Shown here one piece after another: positions 15,293 through 24,477 of a stretch of 64,000 nucleotides of DNA. Source of the DNA: Nostoc sp. UHCC 0702 (GTDB lineage Bacteria > Cyanobacteriota > Cyanobacteriia > Cyanobacteriales > Nostocaceae); contig CP071065.1 of assembly GCA_017164015.1 (NCBI GenBank), positions 4,131,918 to 4,195,917 of the forward strand, given 5' to 3'. Numbering within the stretch: the first letter of the stretch is position 1; every line of letters begins with the position of its first letter. The notes under the pieces are model-generated. The model had not been told where the DNA came from. It worked only from the letters and a program-made list of their open reading frames with translations, and did not search any database. A program made the position numbers and the translations under genes.

Positions 15293-16594
15293 GTGTTGGT
15301 GTTAGAGTACAAAATCAAAGGCACAAAATTACAGTATCAAGCCATAGACGAAGCTATTAGAACTATACAGTTCATTAGAAATAAGGCGATTAGATACTGG
15401 ATGGATGCACCAAGAGAGGCGAATATAAATAAAGTCGCTCTTAATAACTATTCAACAGCACTACGGAAAGAGTTTAAATTTGTAGAAGAACTTAATTCAA
15501 TGGCTTGCCAATCTGCAACCGAAAGAGCATGGTCATCTATTGATAGATTTTACAGTAATTGCAAATCTAAAATTCCAGGTAAAAAAGCGGAAAACGCGGT
15601 CTTGGGGTCTCACGCCACTCCCCTCAAGTCGGGAAACCCGCCCACGGGGGTGGCTCCCCAAGTGGAGCGATTTTCCAAGACAGGCTATCCACGTTTTCAA
15701 AAAGATAATCGTTCAGTTGAATATAAAACCTCTGGATGGTCACTGCATCCTACTAAACGACGTATTACCTTCACTGATAAAAAAGGCATTAGTGAAGTTA
15801 AATTGCTTGGGAAGTGGGACATTCACACTTACCCTGTCAAGTCAATAAAACGAGTAAGGTTAGTCAGAAAAGCCGATGGGTACTATTGCCAATTTGCAAT
15901 CAAAACTGAACCTTTAAGTGAGTCTAGAATTGCTGATGGTGAAGTAGGTTTGGATGTAGGGTTAGAGTTTTTCTACTCTGATTCTAATGGACACCATGAA
16001 CCTAATCCCAGGTTTTTAAAAAAAGCTGAAAAAGCAATTAAACACGCTCAACGTCAGATATACAAAAAGGAGAAAGGTAAAAACCAACGACGAAAAGCTA
16101 GACAGAGATATGCAAGAGCGCACTTAAAAGTAAGTAGACAACGGAATGAACACGCTCTCTTGATTGCGCGTAACGTATGCAAGGCTAACGCCTTAGTGGT
16201 CTATGAAGATTTAAGGGTTAAGAACATGGTAAAAAATCACTGTCTTGCTAAATCGATTAATGATGTTAGCTGGGGTTTGTTTCGTCGTTGGTTAGAATAT
16301 TTTGCAGGTAAATTCAACACTAAAGTTGTTGCCATTAATCCTAGAATGACATCTCAAAAATGTAGTGATTGTGGTGCAATAGTTAAAAAATCTCTTTCAA
16401 CTCGTACCCATAAATGTAGTTGTGGGTGTGAGCTACAAAGAGACATAAATGCTGCAATAAATATTCTAAATCGCGGCATCGCTAGGGATGGGCAGTCCCA
16501 AAGTAACGCTACTGGACTAGCAACCTCTACTCTACTTGGGGAAACCTTGGTTGAGCAAGTAGCTAGGGTGAAGGTAGAATCCCCGTGTCTTTAG
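15293..16594 (+). CDS. tnpB: TnpB, RNA-guided RuvC nuclease of IS200/IS605
   Basis: 433 residues from GTG 15293, preceded by AAGGAGGTGATT (15276-15287), an almost perfect anti-16S site. RuvC catalytic acids are present: EVGLDVGLEF near 220, VVYEDLRV near 305 and LQRDINAAI near 385. The zinc ribbon is CSDCG ... HKCSCGCE near 360-377. All key residues are intact, so an active guide-RNA-directed nuclease is plausible; the guide RNA would derive from the 3' end and right end. Oddity: residues ~97-128 are an extra segment encoded by a 62-bp palindrome (15601-15662) that looks inserted in frame. Confidence 0.92.
   Translation: MLVLEYKIKGTKLQYQAIDEAIRTIQFIRNKAIRYWMDAPREANINKVALNNYSTALRKEFKFVEELNSMACQSATERAWSSIDRFYSNCKSKIPGKKAENAVLGSHATPLKSGNPPTGVAPQVERFSKTGYPRFQKDNRSVEYKTSGWSLHPTKRRITFTDKKGISEVKLLGKWDIHTYPVKSIKRVRLVRKADGYYCQFAIKTEPLSESRIADGEVGLDVGLEFFYSDSNGHHEPNPRFLKKAEKAIKHAQRQIYKKEKGKNQRRKARQRYARAHLKVSRQRNEHALLIARNVCKANALVVYEDLRVKNMVKNHCLAKSINDVSWGLFRRWLEYFAGKFNTKVVAINPRMTSQKCSDCGAIVKKSLSTRTHKCSCGCELQRDINAAINILNRGIARDGQSQSNATGLATSTLLGETLVEQVARVKVESPCL
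15601..15662. repeat. Palindromic repeat inserted in frame within tnpB
   Basis: The arms CTTGGGG (15601) and CCCCAAG (15656) enclose GCCACTCCCC and GGGGGTGGC, with an inner CGGGAAACCCG hairpin. It is GC-rich in contrast to the rest of tnpB and keeps the frame open. Confidence 0.75.
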
Positions 16595-16601
16595 ACCGGG
16601 G
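16581..16601 (+). other. IS605 right-end hairpin, likely 3' part of the TnpB guide RNA
   Basis: CCCCG ... CGGGG overlapping the last tnpB codons, followed by AGTGTCAA. In the family, the right-end transcript supplies the omega (guide) RNA scaffold. The same hairpin-plus-AGTGTCAA is found alone at 26623-26650. Confidence 0.55.
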
Positions 16602-16666
16602 AGTGTCAATAAAATTACAACTTCAGGCTATCAATATAGCAACCGCCAGAAGATTAGGATACGGAT

Positions 16667-18004
16667 GTGGGAAACAAAATAAAATTTATAGATAGACTGC
16701 GACTCGGTTTCGCGGTGTTGGTAGCAAAAAGCGTCACGTTTATAGTGCGATCGCTGCGTCTGGGTGCTGCTAGTGTATTACCAGGCTCTATTGCCCGTCG
16801 CATTGAACCCCGACTCTTACAGTTATTGAGTCAGCAAGTCAAAAATGGGGTAATTTTAATTGCTGGTACTAACGGCAAAACCACTACATCGCTGCTGATC
16901 AAAACGATTCTAGAACGCAATGGCTACCGCATCGCCCATAATTCTACAGGGGCAAATCTGGAAAATGGTTTGATGACAGCGCTGCTAGAAAGCACAAATT
17001 TGGTAGGAACGCTGGATGTTGATTATGCGATTTTGGAAGTTGATGAGAATATTGTACCAAAGGTATTAACACCGCTCCAGCCGCGAATCATCCTCTGTTT
17101 AAATTTATTCCGCGATCAACTCGATAGGTACGGGGAAGTAGACACAATTAGTAAACGTTGGACAAAGGTAATTTCTACCCTCCCACCAGAAACGGTGGTC
17201 ATTCCCAATGCTGACGACCCGACTTTATCTTATCTTGGTCAACAGTTACCCCAACGAGTCTTATTCTTTGGTTTGAATGAACCAGAACAATATTTAGAAG
17301 CAATTCCTCACGCAGTTGATTCTATTTATTGTCCCAGATGTGGACATTCTTTAGATTACAAAGGTGTTTACTTATCTCATTTGGGAGATTTTACTTGTCC
17401 TAGTTGCGGTTTTAGTAAAAGTAAACCATCTTTTGAAAGTAGAGAATGGCAACAAATTCTGGTTGGTTTATACAACAAATATAATACTTTAGCTGCTGTC
17501 ACAGCCACCAAAGAATTAGGAGTTGATGAAGCAATAATCAAAGATAGTATTAACAACTTCCAAGCAGCTTTTGGTCGGGCGGAAGAATTAGAAATTAACG
17601 GCAAACGAGTGAGGATTTTATTATCCAAAAATCCTGTGGGTACGAATGAAACAATTAGAGTAGTAAATCAAAGTAGTGACACAACTACATTACTAGTGTT
17701 AAACGATCGCACACCCGATGGTACAGATGTATCCTGGATTTGGGATGTAGATACAGAGAAATTAGTCGAACGCGGAGGAACTTTAGTAGTCAGTGGCGAT
17801 CGCGTTTATGATATGGCGCTACGTCTGCGCTATAGTGAAAAATCTGGTGAGAGTAGATTAAATTTGATTGTCGAAGAAGATTTACGACAAGCGATCGCTA
17901 CTGCCTTAGAACATACACCAGATAACGAAACCTTGCACATTCTACCCACCTATTCAGCCATGCTAGAAGTGCGAGAAGTTCTCACTGGACGGAAAATTCT
18001 TTAA
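16667..18004 (+). CDS. murT: MurT-like Mur ligase (lipid II isoglutaminyl synthase subunit)
   Basis: 445 residues, GTG start. The ATP site ILIAGTNGKTTTS is near residue 67, and GANLENGLMTALLES follows as in Mur ligases. A four-Cys zinc ribbon (CPRCGH near 225, CPSCGF near 247) and a C-terminal DUF1727-type region are the MurT signatures. MurT pairs with the GatD amidotransferase, encoded 174 bp downstream, to amidate the D-Glu of lipid II or act on a related peptidoglycan precursor in the cytoplasm. A short hydrophobic N-terminal segment (LGFAVLVAKSVTFIV) may associate with the membrane. The two genes are probably co-transcribed although tandem repeats separate them. Confidence 0.88.
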   Translation: MGNKIKFIDRLRLGFAVLVAKSVTFIVRSLRLGAASVLPGSIARRIEPRLLQLLSQQVKNGVILIAGTNGKTTTSLLIKTILERNGYRIAHNSTGANLENGLMTALLESTNLVGTLDVDYAILEVDENIVPKVLTPLQPRIILCLNLFRDQLDRYGEVDTISKRWTKVISTLPPETVVIPNADDPTLSYLGQQLPQRVLFFGLNEPEQYLEAIPHAVDSIYCPRCGHSLDYKGVYLSHLGDFTCPSCGFSKSKPSFESREWQQILVGLYNKYNTLAAVTATKELGVDEAIIKDSINNFQAAFGRAEELEINGKRVRILLSKNPVGTNETIRVVNQSSDTTTLLVLNDRTPDGTDVSWIWDVDTEKLVERGGTLVVSGDRVYDMALRLRYSEKSGESRLNLIVEEDLRQAIATALEHTPDNETLHILPTYSAMLEVREVLTGRKIL

Positions 18005-18031
18005 TTTAGGGAGTGGGGAGTAGGGAGTAGG

Positions 18032-18165
18032 GGGGATGAGGGGGATGAGGGAGATGAGGGAGATGAGGGAGATGAGGGGGAATAACCAATTACCAATTAC
18101 CAATTACCAATTCCCAATTACCAATTCCCAATTCCCAATTCCCAATTACCAATTACCAATTACCA
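18032..18165. repeat. Two tandem-repeat arrays between murT and gatD
   Basis: First GGGATGAGG/GAGATGAGG units (18032-18082), then about eleven heptamers of the ACCAATT/CCCAATT type (18086-18165). They fill the whole spacer and leave little room for a separate promoter. Confidence 0.85.
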
Positions 18166-18177
18166 TTTTGCAAAATT

Positions 18178-18990
18178 ATGAGTAATCAAAATTTAGAATT
18201 AACAATCGGTTGGTTGTACCCGACGCTGATGAGTACCTATGGCGATCGCGGTAATGTTATTACTATTGAACGTCGCGCTCTGTGGCGGGGATACAATGTT
18301 AAGGTGTTGCCTTTGGATCAAAATGCTACGGCGGCTGATATTAAAAGTGTAGACGTGATTGTCGGCGGTGGCGCACAAGACCGCCAGCAAGAAATTGTCA
18401 TGCGGGATTTGCAAGGTGCAAAGGCTGATGCTATGCGTGATAAAATCGAAAATGGAACACCAGGAGTTTTTACTTGTGGTTCTCCCCAACTGCTGGGTCA
18501 TTATTATGAACCAGGCTTAGGACAGCGGATTGAAGGTTTGGGAATACTCGATTTAGTCTCTATACATCCTGGTGAAAATACTAGGCGCTGTATTGGTAAC
18601 TTGGTAATTGAAGTTACAGCTTCCCGTTTGGCGCCAGATTTAGCAGAGATGACGGGAAGCAAACCTTATTTAGTAGGCTTTGAAAATCACGGCGGACGTA
18701 CCAAGCTGGGGAAGGTGGAAGCTTTGGGGCGTGTGGTGTATGGCTTGGGCAATAATGGTGAAGATGGGACAGAAGGAGCATTTTATCAAAATGCGATCGC
18801 TACTTATTCCCACGGCCCTTTGTTACCGAAAAATCCTTTTGTGGCGGACTGGTTAATTCAAACAGCACTGCGGTTGAAATATCAGCAGGCCATCGCCTTG
18901 CAACCGTTAGATGATAGCCTGGCACTACAAGCACGGGAAGCCATGTTTAAGCGGTTGAAAGTCAGTTTACCAACTCCAGAAAAAATTTAA
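18178..18990 (+). CDS. gatD: GatD-like glutamine amidotransferase, MurT partner
   Basis: 270 residues. It is a class I glutamine amidotransferase: the nucleophile lies in PGVFTCGSPQLLGHYYE near residue 100 and the catalytic His in YSHGPLLPKNP near 220. FENHGGRTKLG is conserved among GatD/CobB-CobQ-like amidotransferases. It releases ammonia from glutamine for the MurT ligase. Position directly after murT and same strand fit the known heterodimer. Confidence 0.9.
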   Translation: MSNQNLELTIGWLYPTLMSTYGDRGNVITIERRALWRGYNVKVLPLDQNATAADIKSVDVIVGGGAQDRQQEIVMRDLQGAKADAMRDKIENGTPGVFTCGSPQLLGHYYEPGLGQRIEGLGILDLVSIHPGENTRRCIGNLVIEVTASRLAPDLAEMTGSKPYLVGFENHGGRTKLGKVEALGRVVYGLGNNGEDGTEGAFYQNAIATYSHGPLLPKNPFVADWLIQTALRLKYQQAIALQPLDDSLALQAREAMFKRLKVSLPTPEKI

Positions 18991-19135
18991 AAAGCTAAGA
19001 TGTATAGAAAGCAGGTAATAGCGATCGCCTGATATGGCAGTTTTCACTAAGAAAGATTGCAAACAATAAATTTAACTCATATATTTAGGATTTAGGAGCG
19101 GAACGTGTTTAACTTTGCTCCTAAATCTTCACTTT

Positions 19136-19393
19136 TTACAATTCTGATGCTGTTTCTGGTGCAATAATTTCTCCAGTACCCAATTCCAATATTAAGTCTT
19201 GATCAGTAATCAATTCGCTAAGTTCCTTAACTTGTAAATTCATTGTTTCACAAGCTTGCCGTAGTTCTCGTGCAAAAGTGTTGAGATCATCACCATAGCC
19301 ACATTGATAAGCAGCAGTTTCAATTCCCTGCTTCGCATTTGCTCTGGCACAATCTACTAGTTCTGTGCCATGCAATGGTTTTGCAGATGCCAT
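19136..19393 (-). CDS. Conserved-looking hypothetical protein
   Basis: 85 residues, acidic and helical, ATG start. It begins MASAKPLHGTELVDCARAN and has a central GIETAAYQCGYGDDLNTFARELRQAC helix-rich part. No membrane segment, no motif I can name. It stands alone between gatD and an SDR gene. The composition and good codon use suggest a real gene rather than a chance frame. Confidence 0.6.
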   Translation of the reverse strand: MASAKPLHGTELVDCARANAKQGIETAAYQCGYGDDLNTFARELRQACETMNLQVKELSELITDQDLILELGTGEIIAPETASEL

Positions 19394-19626
19394 AAGCCTT
19401 AGTTTTTAGTTATTAAATGTTTGTCGTATCCTAGATTAACAATTCTTCAGCATTAATACATCTCTCTCATGGAAGACAATGCGGATAGACTTAAGAGTTA
19501 AAAATTGGGATTGATTAATTAAAAATTCAAATATTATCATAACTCTTGTGGGGGCGGGTTAACTTGCATATCTTGCTACCAATTGAGTAAGATTGCAAAA
19601 CCTGCCCCTACAATTTTTAACTTTCT

Positions 19627-20484
19627 TTAACCATTAACTACTTCCGCACCATTGGGATGTAACACTTGACCAGATATATAAGAAGCGTCATCCGAGGCTA
19701 AAAATACATAGCTTGGTGCTACTTCTTCAGGTTGTCCGGCTCTTTGCATTGGCACTTGTTTGCCGAAATTTTCAACTTTCTCTTCTGGAAAGGTTGAGGG
19801 AATTAAAGGTGTCCATATAGGGCCTGGTGCAACAGCATTCACCCGAATTCCCTTGTCTACCAAATTTTGTGATAAGGAGCGAGTAAAAGCAACGATCGCA
19901 CCTTTTGTTGAAGAGTAATCAAGTAGTTGTGGACTGCCTTTATAAGCTGTGACTGATGTGGTGTTGATGATAGCACTTCCTTGGTGCAAGTGTTTTACCG
20001 CCGCTTTAGTTAAGTAAAACATTGAGAAAATATTAGTACGGAAAGTTCGCTCTAACTGTTCTTTGGTGATATCTTCAATACTTTTTTGTGGATGCTGTTC
20101 AGCGGCGTTATTGATGAGAATGTCTAGTTTGCTAAACTCATCTACTGTTTGTTGCACTGCTTGTTGACAAAAAGTTTCATCAGTAATATCGCCTGCTATA
20201 GCCAGCGCACGACGCCCTTGTTTTTCTACCAAATGTTTTGTTTCTTTGGCATCTTCATGTTCATTCAGGTAAACAATCGCCACATCTGCGCCTTCTTTGG
20301 CAAATGCGATCGCTACAGCACGACCAATACCACTATCTCCACCCGTTATTAACGCTACTTTATTTTTTAACTTGCCAGAACCTTGATACTGAGCATCATC
20401 TGCTTTAGGTTTTGGCGTCATTTCTGATTCAATACCTGGTGGTTGCTGTTGCTGTGGTGGCTGTAATGTTTGCTCTTCTGGCAT
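19627..20484 (-). CDS. SDR-family oxidoreductase (YghA-like)
   Basis: 285 residues. After a Pro/Gln-rich N-terminal extension (residues 1-40), the NAD(P)-binding motif TGGDSGIGR appears near 47, NNAA near 128, the active-site Ser in INTTSVTAYKGS and the catalytic YSSTK near 193. This length and the N-terminal extension match the YghA/general-stress SDR group found in many bacteria, whose natural substrate is unclear. It is monocistronic here, soluble and probably tetrameric like its relatives. Confidence 0.85.
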   Translation of the reverse strand: MPEEQTLQPPQQQQPPGIESEMTPKPKADDAQYQGSGKLKNKVALITGGDSGIGRAVAIAFAKEGADVAIVYLNEHEDAKETKHLVEKQGRRALAIAGDITDETFCQQAVQQTVDEFSKLDILINNAAEQHPQKSIEDITKEQLERTFRTNIFSMFYLTKAAVKHLHQGSAIINTTSVTAYKGSPQLLDYSSTKGAIVAFTRSLSQNLVDKGIRVNAVAPGPIWTPLIPSTFPEEKVENFGKQVPMQRAGQPEEVAPSYVFLASDDASYISGQVLHPNGAEVVNG

Positions 20485-21029
20485 AGAATTCTCCTGCTCA
20501 CTGAGTAGAAATTGAATATTGACTAATCGAAAGAAATAATTTCTGATTTTTCGCTTTTACCATGTCAAAAATAAACCCTGGATCGATAATTCAACCCAAG
20601 GTTTACTGATTGCTTCCACACTACTTGCTAGAACGCAAGTTGCAGTGTTTTCAACCCGGATAATTCGCCAATCGTAGTAATTGCCGACAACTGCACGTCA
20701 CCGATTTTCTTTCTCCTCACACCTGACACACTCTGAATCTGACCACGAAAAACAAGTCCACAACTCTCTTTTGATGAAGGTTTTTTCCCGTTCATCTACT
20801 GTTAAGTAAACTATTTATTTTGCTAGAGTTTATCACTCTGGAGATGGAAACAAAATTGCAGTATCCTCAGTCTTAAGGAATAGACTAAATTAATAATATT
20901 TACCACTTATCAAAGTAGTTTGATCATTGTTGAAGGCTGGAAGCTAAAAGAAAAAGCTTCACCAAAACTGTCTTTTGCCTCTTTTTATCTGTCAAGACTA
21001 CCTAATTGCAAACCAGAGAGAGATTCTAT
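20485..21029. other. Intergenic region without recognised gene
   Basis: The 545-bp gap holds an imperfect palindrome near 20572-20610 (AAACCCTGG and CCAAGGTTT arms) that could terminate or regulate, and otherwise AT-rich sequence. No RNA gene or coding frame is supported. Confidence 0.4.
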
Positions 21030-21449
21030 TTAACCTACTTTTAACCGCAAATACTCAATTTTTATACAGGCATCCATTACTACGTTTAGTTGTGCATCTA
21101 GGGCTTTTTGTGCTGATGAGGAATCAGAAACACCTAATTGCGCCCACACAGTTTTGGCATTGATAGCAATGGCTTCTTGGATAATTTCCGGTAGGTACTC
21201 GGAACGGCGAAAGATATTGACAATATCTACTGGTTGTGTAATTTCCTTGAGAGCAGGATAGCAGGGCTGACCGTCAATTTCTGGAACTAAGGGGTTAACA
21301 GGATAAACTGTGTAGCCGACAGTCCGCAAAAATTGGGCAATTTGATAGCTGGTGCGATCGCGTTTATCAGAATGACCGACAACGGCGATGGTTTTAGCTT
21401 GGGTCAATACTTGCCGTAGGGCGTTATCATCTTCTTTGAGGTTTGGCAT
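21030..21449 (-). CDS. CoA-binding domain protein (YccU-like)
   Basis: 139 residues. TIAVVGHSDKRDRTSYQIAQFL near residue 20 is the Rossmann CoA-binding motif of succinyl-CoA-synthetase-like small proteins, followed by GYTVYPVNP and DIVNIFRRSEYLPEI. The end AKTVWAQLGVSD ... VMDACIKIEYLRL is typical for the family. Function in the cell is unknown; the fold suggests CoA or nucleotide binding. An STRR array lies just upstream. Confidence 0.85.
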   Translation of the reverse strand: MPNLKEDDNALRQVLTQAKTIAVVGHSDKRDRTSYQIAQFLRTVGYTVYPVNPLVPEIDGQPCYPALKEITQPVDIVNIFRRSEYLPEIIQEAIAINAKTVWAQLGVSDSSSAQKALDAQLNVVMDACIKIEYLRLKVG

Positions 21450-21489
21450 TTTCTAAATATTTTGCTCAATAGGTTTGCAAATCGAGTTG

Positions 21490-21602
21490 CGATGACTGTT
21501 GACTGATGACTGTTGACTGTTGACGGTTGACTGATGACTGTTGACTTTTGATTGATGACTGTTGACTGTTGACTGTTGACTTTTGACTGTTGACTGATGA
21601 TA
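21490..21602. repeat. Heptamer STRR (TGACTGT / TGACTGA)n
   Basis: Mixed heptamers GTTGACT and GATGACT repeated about fifteen times between two minus-strand genes. Confidence 0.85.
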
Positions 21603-21609
21603 AATCAAT

Positions 21610-23184
21610 TCAAAATGCCTGTTTCTCATCTGCGTGGTGCAAAACGTTTTGCAGTAACGGCGAAAGTTGTTTATTTAACCGACCAGATTTGACAAATTCT
21701 GCATAAGTATCTGCCTCAATTGCCAGTAGTTCTCCTCGCAACTGTTCAGTTGTAAAGCTTTGGAGATTGGGATATTCATTCTGTAATTTGTCAATTGACT
21801 CTTGTAGATTCTCAATTTCACCTTTGATTAGTTTCTCTTGGTAACGGTAGAACTCTTGGTCAATGCCTGGACGTTGATCTGCTTGCAGGTGTTGCAAAAC
21901 ACGTTCTAGGGCTACGTGACGGGCAACTAACTCTAAATACTGCTGACGTATAGGTGCATCACCTAGAAGATTGAGTTTTTGTAACAGGGGTTTAATGGAC
22001 AATCCCTGAACCAGGAGGGTAAATAAAACTACTCCAAACACTGTAGCGATGATTTTTTCTCGTTCTGGCAGTATTGTCGGCACACTCAATGCCAGGGCAA
22101 TGGAAACAGAACCGCGTAATCCACCCCACCACAGTATAGTTTGCTCTGGTAAGGCGATCGCTGATTTGGTGAAGGCAGTACTCAAATTGCTGAGAAGATA
22201 AATAGCAATTGCCCGCATCAAAATCATTGCTGCTACTGTGACCAAAATGATTGGCAGGTTTTCTGCCAAATTAGCAAACCTGATTTGGTCGCCAATCAGC
22301 AAAAACACAATAGAGTTGACAAAAAACGCCAAAAATTCCCAAAATTCAGAAACAATAATCCGAGTGCGGGGATTCATACCTATGCGAGAACCAAAGTTGC
22401 CCAGAATCAAGCCTGTGGTGACAACTCCCATCACCCCAGAACCACCTAAATCTTCTGTAATCAGGTAAGTGCCGTAAGCCGATACCAAGGTTAAAGATTG
22501 TTCCACCATCGGTAAATCGAAGCGTTGGGTAAGGTAAGAAATCCCAAAGCCAATCAAACCTCCCACGGCTACACCAATACCGACAACTGTGAAAAACTGT
22601 ACCAAAATTGGTTGAACTTCTAATTGGGCAGTTCCCAAAGACAGCGCCACCAAAAAACCAAAGGCTACCACAGCCATGCCATCATTGAATAAGCTTTCGC
22701 CTTCCATCAGAGTGACAAGACGGCTACCTACGCCCAATTCCCGAAACAAAGCAGTGACAGAAACCGGGTCAGTAGCAGACAAACTAGCCCCAATCAGCAA
22801 AGCTGTAGTTAACGATAGTCCCGCAAGTTGATTCAAACCAATTGCCACCCCCGCAATGGAAATCACTACCCCCAACACCGCATACAAGCAAATTGGTATT
22901 AAATCCCGCTTCAAGTCCGACCATTTCAAATTCCATGCGGCTTCAAACAACAGTGGTGGTAAAAAAATGAACAAAATTAATTCCGGGGAGAGAGTCACCA
23001 GACGCACATCAACAAATGCCAACCCTAGTCCCACAATCACTAGTAGTAAGGTGTAAGGTATTTGGCGAAACCAGCTAAATATTTGCGGTAGCGTCGCCAC
23101 ACCTAAAGATACCGAAAGTACCAAGAGAAACTGCTTGAGATTGGTTGAAATAACTTCTTGACCGATTGCCGATTCCAGTACCAT
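21610..23184 (-). CDS. CPA1-family Na+/H+ antiporter
   Basis: 524 residues from ATG 23184, with AGGA 8 nt upstream; a GTG at 23211 has no ribosome site. About twelve hydrophobic helices fill residues 15-405. CPA1 hallmarks are ASLSATDPVSVTALF near 150 (unwound ion-site helix) and MEGESLFNDGMAVVAF near 170 with the conserved Asp. A basic LRGSVSIALALSVP helix follows. The C-terminal 110 residues form a cytosolic, helical regulatory tail (QEKLIKGEIENLQESIDKL). It exchanges Na+ for H+ at the plasma membrane for salt and pH balance. Confidence 0.9.
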   Translation of the reverse strand: MVLESAIGQEVISTNLKQFLLVLSVSLGVATLPQIFSWFRQIPYTLLLVIVGLGLAFVDVRLVTLSPELILFIFLPPLLFEAAWNLKWSDLKRDLIPICLYAVLGVVISIAGVAIGLNQLAGLSLTTALLIGASLSATDPVSVTALFRELGVGSRLVTLMEGESLFNDGMAVVAFGFLVALSLGTAQLEVQPILVQFFTVVGIGVAVGGLIGFGISYLTQRFDLPMVEQSLTLVSAYGTYLITEDLGGSGVMGVVTTGLILGNFGSRIGMNPRTRIIVSEFWEFLAFFVNSIVFLLIGDQIRFANLAENLPIILVTVAAMILMRAIAIYLLSNLSTAFTKSAIALPEQTILWWGGLRGSVSIALALSVPTILPEREKIIATVFGVVLFTLLVQGLSIKPLLQKLNLLGDAPIRQQYLELVARHVALERVLQHLQADQRPGIDQEFYRYQEKLIKGEIENLQESIDKLQNEYPNLQSFTTEQLRGELLAIEADTYAEFVKSGRLNKQLSPLLQNVLHHADEKQAF

Positions 23185-23398
23185 AGGGAAATTCCTAGTA
23201 GAATTTTGCACTGATCTTTATCAGACCATTTTCAGATGACACGATCTCAGTGTAGTTATTTAATGAGCAAATCATGAAGAATTTCTAAGTGAAAGCGCAT
23301 TAACAAAGCATAAATAGTCTTAGTGACTGATGACTGTTGACTTGAGTCAATGTGCAATTTTACTGGCTTAGTTAACCAAGTATTTTAGGAGGAAGGTC

Positions 23399-24436
23399 TT
23401 GGGTAAGAGCATTCGAGACCGCTTTAAAAATTTCCGACGCACAGGTTCACAACCAGCGCAAATCCAACAGCTAGAAACAGACTTGCTCGCAGAGTCAAAC
23501 TTAGACTCATCTTACATAACTTTGATTGTTGGCTCCTGTGCGATCGCTACTTTCGGCTTATTGTCAAATAGTAGTGCTGTGATCATCGGAGCTATGATTA
23601 TTGCACCCCTAATGTTGCCGATTCGGGGCATGGCTTTTGCTGCTTTGCAAGCCAACATTATTTTATTCCGCAAAGGAGTAATTGCTGTCATCGTCGGCAC
23701 AGTGCTGGCTGTGGCTATTGCCTTGAGTCTGGGTTTGCTGGTAGCAATCCCCAGTTATGGTAGTGAGGTACTAGCCCGTTCTCAGCCAACATTGTTAGAT
23801 TTAGGAATTGCGGTGGTGGCTGGTGGTATTAGTGGTTGGGCGAAAGTTGAGCCAAAAATCTCTGGTAGTGTCGCCGGAACAGCGATTGCTGTTGCTTTGA
23901 TGCCTCCTGTGTGCGTTATTGGCTTAGGTTTAGCACAAGGTAACTGGGGACTTAGTTTGGGGGCAACTCTACTCTACCTCACGAATTTACTGGGTATTTC
24001 CCTTTCCTGTATGCTGGCATTTCTAGTAGCAGGATATACTTCTATAGCCCAGGCACGCAAACCACTGATTTTGACTTCGGTTTTAACAGCTATCCTGTTA
24101 ATCCCATTGGGTGTTAGCTTTGCGCGACTAGTGCGCCAAGCACAACTCGAAGCCAGCTTGCAACGGGCATTATTAAATAGAACTGTCACCTTTCAACGAT
24201 TGCAGTTACTCAACAGTAATATTAACTGGTTGGCGAATCCTCCAAAAGTCCGTCTGAGCGTTCGGGCAAAGGAACCCGTCACACCCAGACAAGTACAGTT
24301 ATTAGAAGAATTCATCAGCCGAGAGATGGGCCAAGCATTCACCCTGATTTTTGAAGTTGGTCAGGTTAAGGAAATTCGCAGTTCTGGGGGGGATAGAGGG
24401 CAGGGGAGCAAGGAAGCAGGGGAGATGGAAAGATGA
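23399..24436 (+). CDS. DUF389 family membrane protein
   Basis: 345 residues from TTG 23399; the ribosome site AGGAGGAAGG (23387-23396) right upstream justifies this start. Several membrane helices include YITLIVGSCAIATFGLLSNS followed by AVIIGAMIIAPLMLPIRG, the DUF389 signature. A C-terminal cytosolic domain (VRLSVRAKEPVTPRQVQLLEEF) follows. The role of DUF389 proteins is not settled. Oddity: the last ~17 residues (SGGDRGQGSKEAGEMER) are encoded by short tandem repeat sequence, so the tail was extended by repeat DNA. Confidence 0.85.
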   Translation: MGKSIRDRFKNFRRTGSQPAQIQQLETDLLAESNLDSSYITLIVGSCAIATFGLLSNSSAVIIGAMIIAPLMLPIRGMAFAALQANIILFRKGVIAVIVGTVLAVAIALSLGLLVAIPSYGSEVLARSQPTLLDLGIAVVAGGISGWAKVEPKISGSVAGTAIAVALMPPVCVIGLGLAQGNWGLSLGATLLYLTNLLGISLSCMLAFLVAGYTSIAQARKPLILTSVLTAILLIPLGVSFARLVRQAQLEASLQRALLNRTVTFQRLQLLNSNINWLANPPKVRLSVRAKEPVTPRQVQLLEEFISREMGQAFTLIFEVGQVKEIRSSGGDRGQGSKEAGEMER

Positions 24437-24477
24437 GGAGATAGGGGAATAATTCTTTACTCCTAACTCCTAACTCC

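Larger units (their letters stand above)
14708..16612. mobile_element. IS200/IS605-family insertion sequence with tnpA and tnpB
   Basis: Divergent tnpA (minus) and tnpB (plus) lie between two subterminal hairpins. The left one has CCCCGG (14711) and CCGGGG (14754); the right one has CCCCG/CGGGG at 16581-16601, just at the end of tnpB. Such elements have no inverted repeats or target duplication; TnpA recognises the hairpins as single-stranded DNA. Exact ends are uncertain by ten bases or so. Confidence 0.8.
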
